64,000 bases of DNA from positions 49,382 through 113,381 of the forward strand of contig JACKGR010000003.1 of NCBI GenBank assembly GCA_020631895.1, written 5' to 3'. Position 1 is the stretch's first letter; the number at the start of each line of letters is the position of its first letter. The notes under the pieces were generated by a model. The model had not been told where the DNA came from, ran no database searches, and worked only from the letters and a program-made list of their open reading frames with translations. This stretch comes from Candidatus Nomurabacteria bacterium. Its GTDB lineage: Bacteria > Patescibacteriota > Saccharimonadia > Saccharimonadales > UBA7683. The position numbers and the translations under genes are program-made. Of this stretch, positions 43,186-51,357 are shown piece after piece.

Positions 43186-44340
43186 ATGCGACGACTCTCG
43201 ATCCTCCTTGTGGGGATCATCCTGGCCTTGGCGGCATGCAGCTCCTCGGGTAACACCGAGGACACTGCTGTCCGCCCCTGCCCAGAGGTCCAGGCCGACC
43301 TCGAGCAGGCCCAGGCCGACCTCGAGCAGGCCACCCCCGAGACCCCCGAGGTCACCAACGCGGCGCAGGCCGTGCAGGACCTCGAGGCGGAGGAGTCGCG
43401 AGCGTGTGACAACGCGCCCGACTCCACCACTAGCACCACCGAAGACTCCACCACCACGACCAGCCAGGCCGAGGAGGAGGAAGACCCGGCCAGCGGGCTG
43501 CCGGTCGTGGAAGGCGGCGATCCCGCCGCCCCCACGCCCGGCTCGGAGACGAACCAGGACCCACGCACCCCGGTGGTGCGTGATGGCCAGGTCGTCACCG
43601 GATGGCGGGGACTCGACCAGCTGCTCGGAAACGACAGCGAGTACATCAACTGTGTGAACAGCACCGTCCCCGAGTTCAACTGGGGACGTGATGTCAACCG
43701 CTTCAAGCGGGTCGAGCGGCACGGGCAAGACACCCGGTTCATCTTGGCGGTCAACGTCAGGGCGAACATGTCCGACGAAGCGATCCGCCAGATCGCCTCT
43801 GAGGACGTGGATGAAGACGTCAGCCACCTGGATATCCTCCGGGTGGATCAGATCGTCAACACCCGCGGGTTCACGGATGGTGGCTGCGAACGGTTCATCG
43901 ACCGCCGCAGCATGGTCCGGGTCTCGCTCGGACGAGTCATCTTCAACTGGGACGGCACCGCCCGGGGGCTCGCCAACGACGGCGGGATCTTCGTCGACTG
44001 CCACAACCCGTGGCAGCTGACGGTTCCCACCGCCCCGACGCCTGGCACAACAACGCCAGGATCGCCGGACAACCCGGACAACCCGCCGCCCTCTTCCGGA
44101 GGCGGCAAGGACCACCGGCTGTCGCCGGTGACTGGCAACCCGTCGGGTTCGTGCGAGGCCTGTCGGCCGAACGTGGACCAGGAGCCGCCTCGTGCGACTC
44201 CACCGCCGGCCACCCAGCCGACGGTTACCACCCCCACCACGGTGGCTCCTCCACCGCCACCTCCAACGACCACAACGCCGCCTCGGCCTCCGGGACAAGG
44301 TTGCGTCGATCCCGATGGCATCGGGATCTGCCAGGCGTAG
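43186..44340 (+). CDS. Predicted lipoprotein with Thr/Pro-rich tail in a G+C-rich cassette
   Basis: A 384-residue protein. The signal peptide MRRLSILLVGIILALAACSS has a lipobox (LAAC, Cys18). Next come a Gln/Glu linker with a tandem repeat of QADLEQA, a Thr/Ser/Glu-rich spacer, a folded domain (about 130-285: WRGLDQLLGNDSEYINCVN, RVDQIVNTRGFTDGGCERF) with cysteines that may pair, and a Pro/Thr-rich tail. A longer frame opens at 43096, but GCAAGGAGG six bases before 43186 fixes the start. Thr-rich TTTT/PPTTT tails and base use resemble high-GC Actinobacteria. Family unknown. Confidence 0.78.
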   Translation: MRRLSILLVGIILALAACSSSGNTEDTAVRPCPEVQADLEQAQADLEQATPETPEVTNAAQAVQDLEAEESRACDNAPDSTTSTTEDSTTTTSQAEEEEDPASGLPVVEGGDPAAPTPGSETNQDPRTPVVRDGQVVTGWRGLDQLLGNDSEYINCVNSTVPEFNWGRDVNRFKRVERHGQDTRFILAVNVRANMSDEAIRQIASEDVDEDVSHLDILRVDQIVNTRGFTDGGCERFIDRRSMVRVSLGRVIFNWDGTARGLANDGGIFVDCHNPWQLTVPTAPTPGTTTPGSPDNPDNPPPSSGGGKDHRLSPVTGNPSGSCEACRPNVDQEPPRATPPPATQPTVTTPTTVAPPPPPPTTTTPPRPPGQGCVDPDGIGICQA

Positions 44341-44346
44341 GTGATC

Positions 44347-44405
44347 CTGGGCGGGGCTGGACTTCTTTGTCCAAAACACTCCAATAAAGGAGTGTCCCCG
44401 CCCAG
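44347..44405 (+). ncRNA. Three-way-junction structure after the lipoprotein gene
   Basis: CTGGGCGGGG (44347-44356) pairs perfectly with CCCCGCCCAG (44396-44405). Inside are two hairpins, GGAC-ttcttt-GTCC (44359-44372) and ACACTCC-aataaa-GGAGTGT (44376-44395). It starts seven bases after the lipoprotein stop codon. No T-run follows, so it is not a plain terminator; an mRNA 3'-end stabiliser or a small RNA is possible. Confidence 0.6.
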
Positions 44406-44413
44406 TCGTCGGT

Positions 44414-44803
44414 CCCAGTATCTCTGTGTGAACTACCCCGTTGAGGATTACCTCCGGAAAGTTCCACAGTGAAAATATCACCGGCTCCCTGTCTCAATAA
44501 ATGAGATAACCCGTGATTAATACTGGGCGCCATAGCGTCAAAAGAGTGTGCTCGATAAGAGTAATCGAAACGCGTGAGCGCTATTGTTTGATCGGAAACG
44601 ATCAGTTATAACAAAGCGCTCCGCGAGAACCATGTACTTTGTAACGATTTGACTATTACTCCATTAAACAGGGTTTATCCTTGCAAACTATTATTTGCAA
44701 GGATAAACCCTGTCGAGGAAAAACTGTAGCTTGGTGTATCAGGTCTGAGTAACTTCAGACAAGATGAACTTTAAAAATTTGTACCGAAGAGATGTTTAAA
44801 GTT
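44414..44803 (+). promoter_or_regulatory. Densely structured interval upstream of the surface protein gene
   Basis: CCCAGTAT (44414-44421) closes on ATACTGGG (44520-44527) around CTGTG/CACAG and GTCTCA/TGAGAT stems. Then follow TCGAT/ATCGA (44552-44568), a three-part hairpin AGCGCT/AGCGCT with TGATCG-GAAA-CGATCA (44577-44620), the perfect repeat at 44669-44712, GTCTGA/TCAGAC (44743-44760) and AACTTTAAA/TTTAAAGTT (44767-44803). It could be a long 5' leader of the surface protein or a separate RNA. No ORF is seen here. Confidence 0.5.
44669..44712. repeat. Perfect 19-bp inverted repeat
   Basis: CAGGGTTTATCCTTGCAAA and its exact reverse complement flank the six-base loop CTATTA. No T-run follows on either strand and no direct repeat flanks it. 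It may be an RNA hairpin, a protein-binding site or a recombination site. Confidence 0.85.
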
Positions 44804-44866
44804 TGTTTTATTTGAAATTTAATACATTAACCCATCCGCCTAACGGCGGGAAGAAAGGAAGGTTTT

Positions 44867-46840
44867 ATGAAGAAATTTATGAACTTTCTAAGGCGCCATA
44901 GCAAAAAGTTCAGTCTCTTTGCTATCGTAGCTGTAGCACTAGCTATGACAGCTGTTGTTGCAACTGCAGGTTTTGGCCCTGACCGACCGACAAAGGTTTA
45001 CAATGGCCCAGGAACACCTGGATTTGACCATGTAACTTTTAACTCATTCACAAACGTTCCAAATATTGGTGATGAAAGAAACTTCGTAACTGGTAAAATT
45101 GCCGGTGCAGACGGTGGATTTTATGACCCAATGACTAAAGTCCGTGGTAACGACGAACTATTGGTTCGAGTCTACGTACACAACGGTGCTGATCCTAGCC
45201 TAAACGCTAACGGATCTGGTATTGCTAGAAACACTAAAGTACGTGTTCAACTACCAAACGCTGATACACTTGCTAAAAATCAAAGTGCTAAAGCGTTTAT
45301 TTCAGCAGACAATGCACAACCACAAGAAATCTATGACACCATAGATATGAGTGCTGAGAATGGCTTACCTTTCGGCGTACGATATGTGCCTGGATCTGCT
45401 AGTGTAACCAGTAACTCTGGCACACAAGCAGTAAGTGATGCAATTGTTAGCTCAGGTGTTAATTTTGGCGACCAAAAAGGATGTTTCGAATACATCCGAC
45501 TTGTAACCTTTAAGGTTAAAGTTGAGGCTCCAAACTACACACTAGCTAAAACAGTTCGTCCTGATGGATCAACAGATGTTAATGACTGGAAGGAAACTTT
45601 CAAGACTACACCCGGTGCTACAATCCAATGGAGAGTAAACTTCAAGAATACTGGTTCTGTCCAACTTAAACAGACTAAAATTGTTGATAATCTTCCAAAG
45701 AACGTAACTGCCGTAGCCGGAAGCGTCAAACTTTATGACACAAACTTCCCCGGTGGTTACCAGTACCCAGACTCTGCCATTCAAAATGGTGGTAAGCAGA
45801 TTAACGTAAACATTGGTAACTACAATCCAAACACTCAAGCCTTTGTCACATTTAAGACAAAGATTGACGAGAAGGACAAACTTACTTGTGGTCTTAACAC
45901 TCTAAAGAACGTTGCATTTGCAACACCTGTTAACGGATACGGCACCATTACTGATGATGCTACTGTAACTGTTGATGGTCCTGAGTGTCAGCCTGACACA
46001 CCAAACTTCAGCATTGTAAAAGATGTTCGAAAACTTGGTGATACTGACTGGAAGCAAGATGTCACTGTTGAATACGGCGATACAGTTCAATACCGAATTG
46101 TCGTAAGAAACACAGGTGACACTGACCTTAAGAACGTTGTTATCAAAGACAACCGCCCAACAGGCGTTGACTACATTGATGGCACACTTAAAGTTAACGG
46201 TCAGACGAGCACACAAAACTTGTTCGGAGATGGTGTAAACATTCCTGAAATCAAGAAGGGCGCACAAGCTGAAATCACTTTTGACGCTAAAGTTAACAAG
46301 GGACAGGCCGAGCCATGTGAAGTGAAGAAATTCCACAACATAGCTAGCGCTACACCTGAGGGACTTGAGCCAAAAGAGGACGACGCAGATGTTAACACTA
46401 AGTGTAATGTTGCACCTGCTTACGCATGTGAAGCATTAGACGTAGCTGACCTAGGTAACAACTCATACCGCTTTAGCGTAAGAGTTAAGACTGAAGGTGG
46501 TGCTACAGTTAACAAATACATCTACAACTTTGGAGATGCTACAGTAGACTTCAGCACAGATAAATCTGTTGTTGAACACCAGTATGCAAAACCAGGCGAA
46601 TATAGTGTTGTAGCCCGAGTGCTATTCAACATTGGCAACGAGCAAAAAGAGGCTCGTTGTACCGCACAAGTTGTTGTTCCTGAGGTGCCAACTACACCTC
46701 CTACTACAACTCCACCCGTAACGTCGATTCCATCGACTGGACCAGTTGAATTAGTAGCCGGAATCTTCGGTACAAGCGCAACAGCTTATGGCGTAATGTC
46801 ATTTGTTGAAAGCCGACGTACTCTTAAGAAGATAAGATAA
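44867..46840 (+). CDS. Large secreted surface protein with DUF11-like repeats, PKD-like domain and wall-anchor-like end
   Basis: A 657-residue protein with an N-terminal signal/anchor (KKFSLFAIVAVALAMTAVVAT), a beta-rich head (about 40-215), two DUF11/CnaB-like repeats (about 225-370 and 378-510, each opening with a NFxIVKDVRK/YTLAKTVRP-type strand and containing NTGxxxLKxxxIxDNxP), a PKD-like domain (about 520-605; YNFGDATVDF, VEHQYAKPGEYSV), a Pro/Thr linker, then IPSTG, a hydrophobic stretch and a basic tail as in LPXTG-type anchors. AAAGGAAGG lies before the ATG, just after the hairpin CCGCC-TAAC-GGCGG. It is probably a main cell-surface protein. Confidence 0.88.
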   Translation: MKKFMNFLRRHSKKFSLFAIVAVALAMTAVVATAGFGPDRPTKVYNGPGTPGFDHVTFNSFTNVPNIGDERNFVTGKIAGADGGFYDPMTKVRGNDELLVRVYVHNGADPSLNANGSGIARNTKVRVQLPNADTLAKNQSAKAFISADNAQPQEIYDTIDMSAENGLPFGVRYVPGSASVTSNSGTQAVSDAIVSSGVNFGDQKGCFEYIRLVTFKVKVEAPNYTLAKTVRPDGSTDVNDWKETFKTTPGATIQWRVNFKNTGSVQLKQTKIVDNLPKNVTAVAGSVKLYDTNFPGGYQYPDSAIQNGGKQINVNIGNYNPNTQAFVTFKTKIDEKDKLTCGLNTLKNVAFATPVNGYGTITDDATVTVDGPECQPDTPNFSIVKDVRKLGDTDWKQDVTVEYGDTVQYRIVVRNTGDTDLKNVVIKDNRPTGVDYIDGTLKVNGQTSTQNLFGDGVNIPEIKKGAQAEITFDAKVNKGQAEPCEVKKFHNIASATPEGLEPKEDDADVNTKCNVAPAYACEALDVADLGNNSYRFSVRVKTEGGATVNKYIYNFGDATVDFSTDKSVVEHQYAKPGEYSVVARVLFNIGNEQKEARCTAQVVVPEVPTTPPTTTPPVTSIPSTGPVELVAGIFGTSATAYGVMSFVESRRTLKKIR

Positions 46841-46892
46841 CTTAAAGAGTACTGACCGCTCTCGCTAACCTGCGCGAGTAGGCCAAGCAACC

Positions 46893-46925
46893 AAAAGCCC
46901 CAAGGATTAATCCGAGGGGCTTTTT
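46893..46925 (+). terminator. Rho-independent terminator of the surface protein gene
   Basis: AAAAGCCCC and GGGGCTTTT pair over nine bases with inner GGAT/ATCC, followed by a T-run. A second GC-rich hairpin, CTCGC/GCGAG, lies just upstream at 46861-46878. Confidence 0.92.
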
Positions 46926-46940
46926 GGTTTGCATTCTATT

Positions 46941-47456
46941 TTAATTAATAACTAGTATACCGAGCAGAGCTCCTGCCTTGTTATTTTGGTCCCTGAAGAT
47001 ATAGCCATCACGCTTCATGACCATGTACTTCTCGTAGTAGTGAGTTACATACTTTAGCTTAGAGCGATCATAAACCATCCAAATGTCCATTTTGTTTGAT
47101 GGTTTTTTATGATACTTTTGACCGTAAACATGAAAGCCTTTTAGTATGAAAATGCTGAGATTTTTACCACTTTGAATTATCTTTGTTTGTCCAAATAAAT
47201 CAATTTGTTTGTCGTGAACATTGTCATAACGATCACCCTTTTTTATAGGATCGTATCTGTCACTACCAGTATTCTTAATCACTTCAACAAGTTCAGCCTG
47301 TGATTTGTCATGTGCCTCAGAGCTAACCGCACGTAAAATAACCTTTTTACCATCAAAGTTTTTAACTAAAGCGTGGTCAATCTTTTTTGAGATTCCTTTT
47401 AAATTTAGCTCTTTTGATGTGTCATATTCTGGTATAGAAACCTTGACTATCTTCAT
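46941..47456 (-). CDS. Hypothetical protein
   Basis: A 171-residue basic, beta-rich protein without signal or membrane segment; not recognised. Lys and Tyr are frequent in the C-terminal half (KGFHVYGQKYHKKPSNKMD, YVTHYYEKYMVMKRDGYIF). It follows the transglutaminase-like gene by 32 bp on the same strand and may be in its operon. Confidence 0.65.
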   Translation of the reverse strand: MKIVKVSIPEYDTSKELNLKGISKKIDHALVKNFDGKKVILRAVSSEAHDKSQAELVEVIKNTGSDRYDPIKKGDRYDNVHDKQIDLFGQTKIIQSGKNLSIFILKGFHVYGQKYHKKPSNKMDIWMVYDRSKLKYVTHYYEKYMVMKRDGYIFRDQNNKAGALLGILVIN

Positions 47457-47488
47457 ATATTTTCACAATCTCTAGCTCAGACTAGGCG

Positions 47489-48442
47489 TTATTTAGCTAA
47501 GCCACTTGGAGGATGAAGCAGCTCATTCTCCTTGTAAAGCCTCTGAATCTCTTCAAGATTATTATCTGCATATAGCGATAACTCAGCTATCATATCAAAT
47601 AATGCAGTGTCAGATTCACTAACCTTTGCGTCGGGCAACACAATTCTCCAGTTAGCCCAATAGTTCTTGGATTTCTCTAAGCCCTCAACAAATGGCAAGA
47701 TCTCAATCTTATTGAGCGCCAAAAAGTCACGAATTAAATTGCCTCTAATAAACCACTCGCCAAAAGGTGGGCTAATTATATTATATCTTCTCAAATCAGT
47801 ATCGATACCAAATTTTCTTGGATCAATTTTACCAGCTCGATATTTTAACCAAACGTCCCCAGCTAAAAGAAAATCTGTCGGTTTTAGATCAAGCGGATTT
47901 AGTTCGAGTAGTGTCGACCTATACTCTGAACCGAGATTATCGTGTTTTTTAGCATAATTTTTGATGGTGTTTAACTGAAAATTATCAATCTGTGGATCTA
48001 CCCGTTGCCATCTACTGCCATCCCAAACCTCACACATCCAGTGATCCTCAAAGTAGCCATCTTGAGCCAAATAAGGTGCAAACCCGCAACGTGCTCGAGC
48101 GGCAATACCTTTTGCGCGTAAAATACCACACAGCATTGTCGAGAACTCTCTGCAACAAGCTATTACCCGCTCACCGGGCTCACGGTGCTGAAAAGGTTCT
48201 TCTTTATCTATTGCTACAACTGTGTCGAGAAGATCCTCCATACTTGGAGCCAAGGCGCTACACCATTGTCCGGACTTTGGAGTTACATTATATCGCCCTA
48301 TCCACATATCGTGGAGAATAATGCCCTGAACAACCTCAGTGAGTTTTCTGGTGTCATTAGTGAGGCTATCGACTTTATCAGTATACTTACCTAAGCTGCT
48401 CAGCTGTCCAGGTATTTTATAGTATTCGAAAACATCAATCAC
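47489..48442 (-). CDS. Transglutaminase-like cysteine protein
   Basis: A 317-residue protein with the transglutaminase-like triad: Cys97 in ACCREFSTMLC, His134 in EDHWMCEVW and Asp149 in RVDPQID. The spacing fits bacterial transglutaminase-like peptidases or amidases. No signal peptide, so it is probably cytoplasmic. It overlaps the end of argS in an ATGA arrangement (48439-48442), so translation is coupled to arginyl-tRNA synthetase. The reaction and substrate are unknown. Confidence 0.82.
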   Translation of the reverse strand: MIDVFEYYKIPGQLSSLGKYTDKVDSLTNDTRKLTEVVQGIILHDMWIGRYNVTPKSGQWCSALAPSMEDLLDTVVAIDKEEPFQHREPGERVIACCREFSTMLCGILRAKGIAARARCGFAPYLAQDGYFEDHWMCEVWDGSRWQRVDPQIDNFQLNTIKNYAKKHDNLGSEYRSTLLELNPLDLKPTDFLLAGDVWLKYRAGKIDPRKFGIDTDLRRYNIISPPFGEWFIRGNLIRDFLALNKIEILPFVEGLEKSKNYWANWRIVLPDAKVSESDTALFDMIAELSLYADNNLEEIQRLYKENELLHPPSGLAK

Positions 48443-50082
48443 ATCTTCTCCGGAGCGTAGATCCCTAGAAGATCTAGACCTGATTTTAGTGTCCCAGCGT
48501 ACATTGAGACTAACTGAAGTCGTACACTTTCACGCTCGTCACCAATAACTTTGTTCTTCTCATAGAATCGGTTAAAGACTTGGGCAAGCTCATATAGATA
48601 AGTACAGATATAATGTGGCAAAAGCTCTTCAACCGCCCTCTCCACCACCTCGTTATACTCACTTATCTTTCTGAGCAAGCTTCTCTCCCCGGCATGAAGT
48701 TTTACACCCTTTTGCAAGGTTGAACCTTGTTTCAAGGACTCAGATTTAGAGAGGATTGAGCTGGCTCTGGCGTGTGCGTATTGCAGGTATGGGCCACTGT
48801 TTCCTTGAAGAGTGACAGATTCTTCTACTTCAAAGACTACGTCTGAGCCGATTTTAACTTTTAAGAACTGGTATCTGAGGGCACCGGATACAAACTCGTC
48901 TGTCGCCTGCCCCCCTCTAGCCTTCATGGCTTCTGCCATTTGATCGAACAACCAGCCAATCTCTAAAACGTCACCAGAGCGAGAGCTCATTTTACCGGTA
49001 GATAGCTTGACCGTCCCTGTAGAAATATTTACAGTTACACCCTTATTAGACTCATCAATTAGTTCTGCGGCTTTAATTACACCCTTAAAATAATCCTTTT
49101 GCTCCTCTGCCGTAACTATATAGCTATTATCTGGATGATAGTCGTCACTTTTAAGCTTCATTAACCCCAAATCTCTGGCGCCATACAAACCTCTCCCCGT
49201 GCTAGCAACAAATACGTTATCAAATGTTCCGTATTTACTGCCTGGAAACACTAAAGCTCCGTCGTTCTCAAAAAATACATCCCCGATATTAGCTTTTACA
49301 ATCTCAACTCCAAGCGCATCTGCCTGACCCTCTAGATAACGTCTCTCAATGGGTTTGTTCCCTAGCTTTTTAACTAATTCGTCAATCTGATCAAAGCTCC
49401 ACTTTTTGCATGTTTCATATACCTGCTTGTAAACACCTTCGGGAGAAAATGATTGTTTGGACAATTTATCAATTTCAGCCTTGGCATCAGGATCATCCTT
49501 GTATGCTTTTGTTCCCTCGGCATACATCTTTGACATAAACTTATTTCTTTCAGACTCTGGAATATCATCCAACTTTGAGGCATCATCACCAACGTATTTA
49601 AGTATTGAGTACATACTTCTTCCGACATGCGCACCAACATCACCATGATAACTAACTCTATGAACCTCGTTACCAGCCTGCTCTAGTAGATTTGCAATTG
49701 TATCGCCAAGTATTGCGTTAAAAGCATGCCCAATATGCATTGCCTTAAATGGGTTCGGATTATTTGTCTCAATAACTACGACTTTGTCTGTTATTTGACC
49801 TGATTTTGAATTTGCAAGCTTTGTTAAACACTCGTCCGATAACGTCAAATTAATAAAGCCCGGACCGGCAACTTCTGCTTTTATAACGTCGTCGATTTTT
49901 ACTGAATCAACAATTTTTTGAGCCAAATCGCGCGGATTCTGACCAAGTTTTTTACTCAGGCGCATTGCTATGTTAGTCGAGTAATCACCAAATTGTTCAT
50001 CGGTTCTAGTTAGTTCAACTTCAACCTGCTCATTGAACAAATCTATGACTATACTTCTGATATGTTTTGTAATCTGGTCCAT
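48439..50082 (-). CDS. argS: Arginyl-tRNA synthetase
   Basis: A 547-residue class I synthetase charging tRNA-Arg. The N-terminal additional domain (1-95) is followed by the HIGH motif in AMHIGHAFNAILG, the KMSKS-equivalent KMSSRSGDV, and the C-terminal anticodon-binding DALR-type domain (YAHARASSILS onward). The start overlaps the end of the small upstream gene by about 34 bases, suggesting coupled translation. Confidence 0.97.
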   Translation of the reverse strand: MDQITKHIRSIVIDLFNEQVEVELTRTDEQFGDYSTNIAMRLSKKLGQNPRDLAQKIVDSVKIDDVIKAEVAGPGFINLTLSDECLTKLANSKSGQITDKVVVIETNNPNPFKAMHIGHAFNAILGDTIANLLEQAGNEVHRVSYHGDVGAHVGRSMYSILKYVGDDASKLDDIPESERNKFMSKMYAEGTKAYKDDPDAKAEIDKLSKQSFSPEGVYKQVYETCKKWSFDQIDELVKKLGNKPIERRYLEGQADALGVEIVKANIGDVFFENDGALVFPGSKYGTFDNVFVASTGRGLYGARDLGLMKLKSDDYHPDNSYIVTAEEQKDYFKGVIKAAELIDESNKGVTVNISTGTVKLSTGKMSSRSGDVLEIGWLFDQMAEAMKARGGQATDEFVSGALRYQFLKVKIGSDVVFEVEESVTLQGNSGPYLQYAHARASSILSKSESLKQGSTLQKGVKLHAGERSLLRKISEYNEVVERAVEELLPHYICTYLYELAQVFNRFYEKNKVIGDERESVRLQLVSMYAGTLKSGLDLLGIYAPEKM

Positions 50083-50234
50083 AATTTATATCCAAGCCTT
50101 TCTAGGGCTTCTCTTCTATCTTCTCCGGCTTTAATTATTACCCACTCAGCCTCTGCAACATCTAAATCTGATTGTAAATCTGAATCACATACGCAATCCT
50201 CAGCAACGGCAAATAGATTTGCTTCATAACTCAT
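50049..50234 (-). CDS. Small hypothetical protein upstream of argS
   Basis: A 61-residue acidic helical protein (MSYEANLFAVAEDCVC start). A frame extends to 50288 across a terminator, but TACAAT (50241-50246, minus strand) sits six bases before the ATG at 50234, so transcription should start there. Leaderless. It overlaps argS and probably leads that operon. Not recognised. Confidence 0.62.
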   Translation of the reverse strand: MSYEANLFAVAEDCVCDSDLQSDLDVAEAEWVIIKAGEDRREALERLGYKLWTRLQNISEV

Positions 50235-50265
50235 AAAAGAATTGTACCATCTTACATCTGTTAAT

Positions 50266-50286
50266 AAAAAGAACCCTTTCGGGCTC
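50266..50286 (-). terminator. Terminator of tRNA-Ser(GCU)
   Basis: On the minus strand GAGCCC-GAAA-GGGTTC is followed by five T, four bases after the tRNA CCA. Confidence 0.9.
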
Positions 50287-50290
50287 ATTA

Positions 50291-50383
50291 TGGCGGAGGA
50301 GGGGAGATTCGAACTCCCGCGCCGGATTTCTCCAACCTAACGATTTAGCAAACCGTCCCCTTCAGCCACTTGGGTACTCCTCC
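50291..50383 (-). tRNA. tRNA-Ser (anticodon GCU)
   Basis: Acceptor stem GGAGGAG/CTCCTCC, D arm with AAGTGGCTGAAGG, anticodon stem ACGGT/ATCGT with loop TTGCTAA (anticodon GCU), a long variable arm, T loop GTTCGAATC, discriminator G and an encoded CCA. The long variable arm is diagnostic of serine. A partial copy of its 5' end lies upstream. Confidence 0.95.
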
Positions 50384-50498
50384 GTATCTGTGGAACTACA
50401 CTTTAAAACGTAGCTCCTGCCTAAAACGTAATCTCGGGGACGATGCCGTCTCATAACTTACGTTTCACGCAGCAGCCACTTGGGTACTCCTCCGTATC
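50363..50498. repeat. Duplicated 5' fragment of tRNA-Ser(GCU) with intervening hairpin
   Basis: A 26-bp stretch covering the tRNA 5' end and five flanking bases (50363-50388) recurs exactly at 50473-50498. The DNA between them contains a hairpin on the minus strand: AAACGTAA/TTACGTTT around GACG-GCAT-CGTC, with CTGC/GCAG outside. This could be an old attachment-site scar or an abortive tRNA duplication. Confidence 0.75.
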
Positions 50499-50555
50499 AT
50501 GTACGGACTATGCGATTATAGCGCATTTCTCCCCTGTTGTCAGTATACTAGTACT

Positions 50556-51317
50556 ATGTTTACCTTGCTTGTATCATCAAAAACCATGGTTCCGAGCGAA
50601 TGCCCTTTTGATATTGAAAAATCACAACCTGTATTCTCAGAGCAAGCAAAATTGATCGACTCAGTCTTAAAATCCAAATCGCCTCGACAGTTACAGAAGC
50701 TAATGCATATTTCACCAAAACTGGCGGAAGCTACATACAATAGAATTCAACAATGGGGCGAAGTCGCTTTAACACCTGCCTGGTATACATTTGTCGGCGA
50801 CGTTTACAAAGGTTTGCAGATTGAGAAGTTCACTAAAGATGAACTGGAATTTGCCCAAGAACATATGGCGACACTATCTGGTCTATATGGACTACTCAGG
50901 CCCTTAGACCTAATCCATCCATACCGTTTAGAGCTCGGCTATAAACTATCTGGTAAAGGCTTTAGAGATCTTTACGATTTTTGGGGAGATTTAGTAGCAC
51001 AACAAATTGCTGGACGAGGACCAATCATTAACCTGTCTTCAGAGGAGTACATCAAGGTGGTCAGGCCTCATGTTCATGAGAATGATATCATCACCCCTTG
51101 GTTTATGCAGGTTAAGCATGGAGAACCTGAATTTCAAGCAATTCATGCAAAAATAGCCCGCGGAGCCATGGCGCGTTGGATATCCAAAAATAGGATCAAA
51201 GATCCACTTAGACTCTCAGAATTCGCCGAGGACAGATATTCATACTCAAAAGAACTTTCGACACCGCAGTCTCCTACTTTTACTCGGGAGTTTATTCCAG
51301 TAGCAATGCAACGCTAA
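50556..51317 (+). CDS. yaaA: YaaA family peroxide-stress protein
   Basis: A 253-residue YaaA/DUF328 protein. It shows the family marks LSPAKT-like LLVSSKTM start, LSGLYGLLRPLDLIHPYRLE, FWGD and INLSSEEYIKVV. In E. coli YaaA limits free iron and DNA damage under peroxide stress. A frame opens at 50499, but TATACT at 50544-50549 lies six bases before the ATG at 50556, which also gives the expected N-terminus. Leaderless. Confidence 0.93.
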   Translation: MFTLLVSSKTMVPSECPFDIEKSQPVFSEQAKLIDSVLKSKSPRQLQKLMHISPKLAEATYNRIQQWGEVALTPAWYTFVGDVYKGLQIEKFTKDELEFAQEHMATLSGLYGLLRPLDLIHPYRLELGYKLSGKGFRDLYDFWGDLVAQQIAGRGPIINLSSEEYIKVVRPHVHENDIITPWFMQVKHGEPEFQAIHAKIARGAMARWISKNRIKDPLRLSEFAEDRYSYSKELSTPQSPTFTREFIPVAMQR

Positions 51318-51357
51318 ACTGGAAATCTGATTAAATTTATGTTAAAGTATAAATAAT

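Noticed and set aside
42539..44340. Declaring the G+C-rich cassette a confirmed horizontal transfer
   Set aside because: An assembly chimera cannot be excluded from sequence alone; there is no clear target duplication at the edges.
43039..44481. A 480-codon open frame on the minus strand opposite the lipoprotein gene
   Set aside because: G+C-rich coding DNA readily leaves long antisense frames open. Its translation is Arg/Gly/Val low complexity with no signal, and the plus-strand frame has a Shine-Dalgarno, signal peptide and lipobox.
44669..44712. Rho-independent terminator
   Set aside because: The hairpin is perfect, but no T-run follows on either strand.
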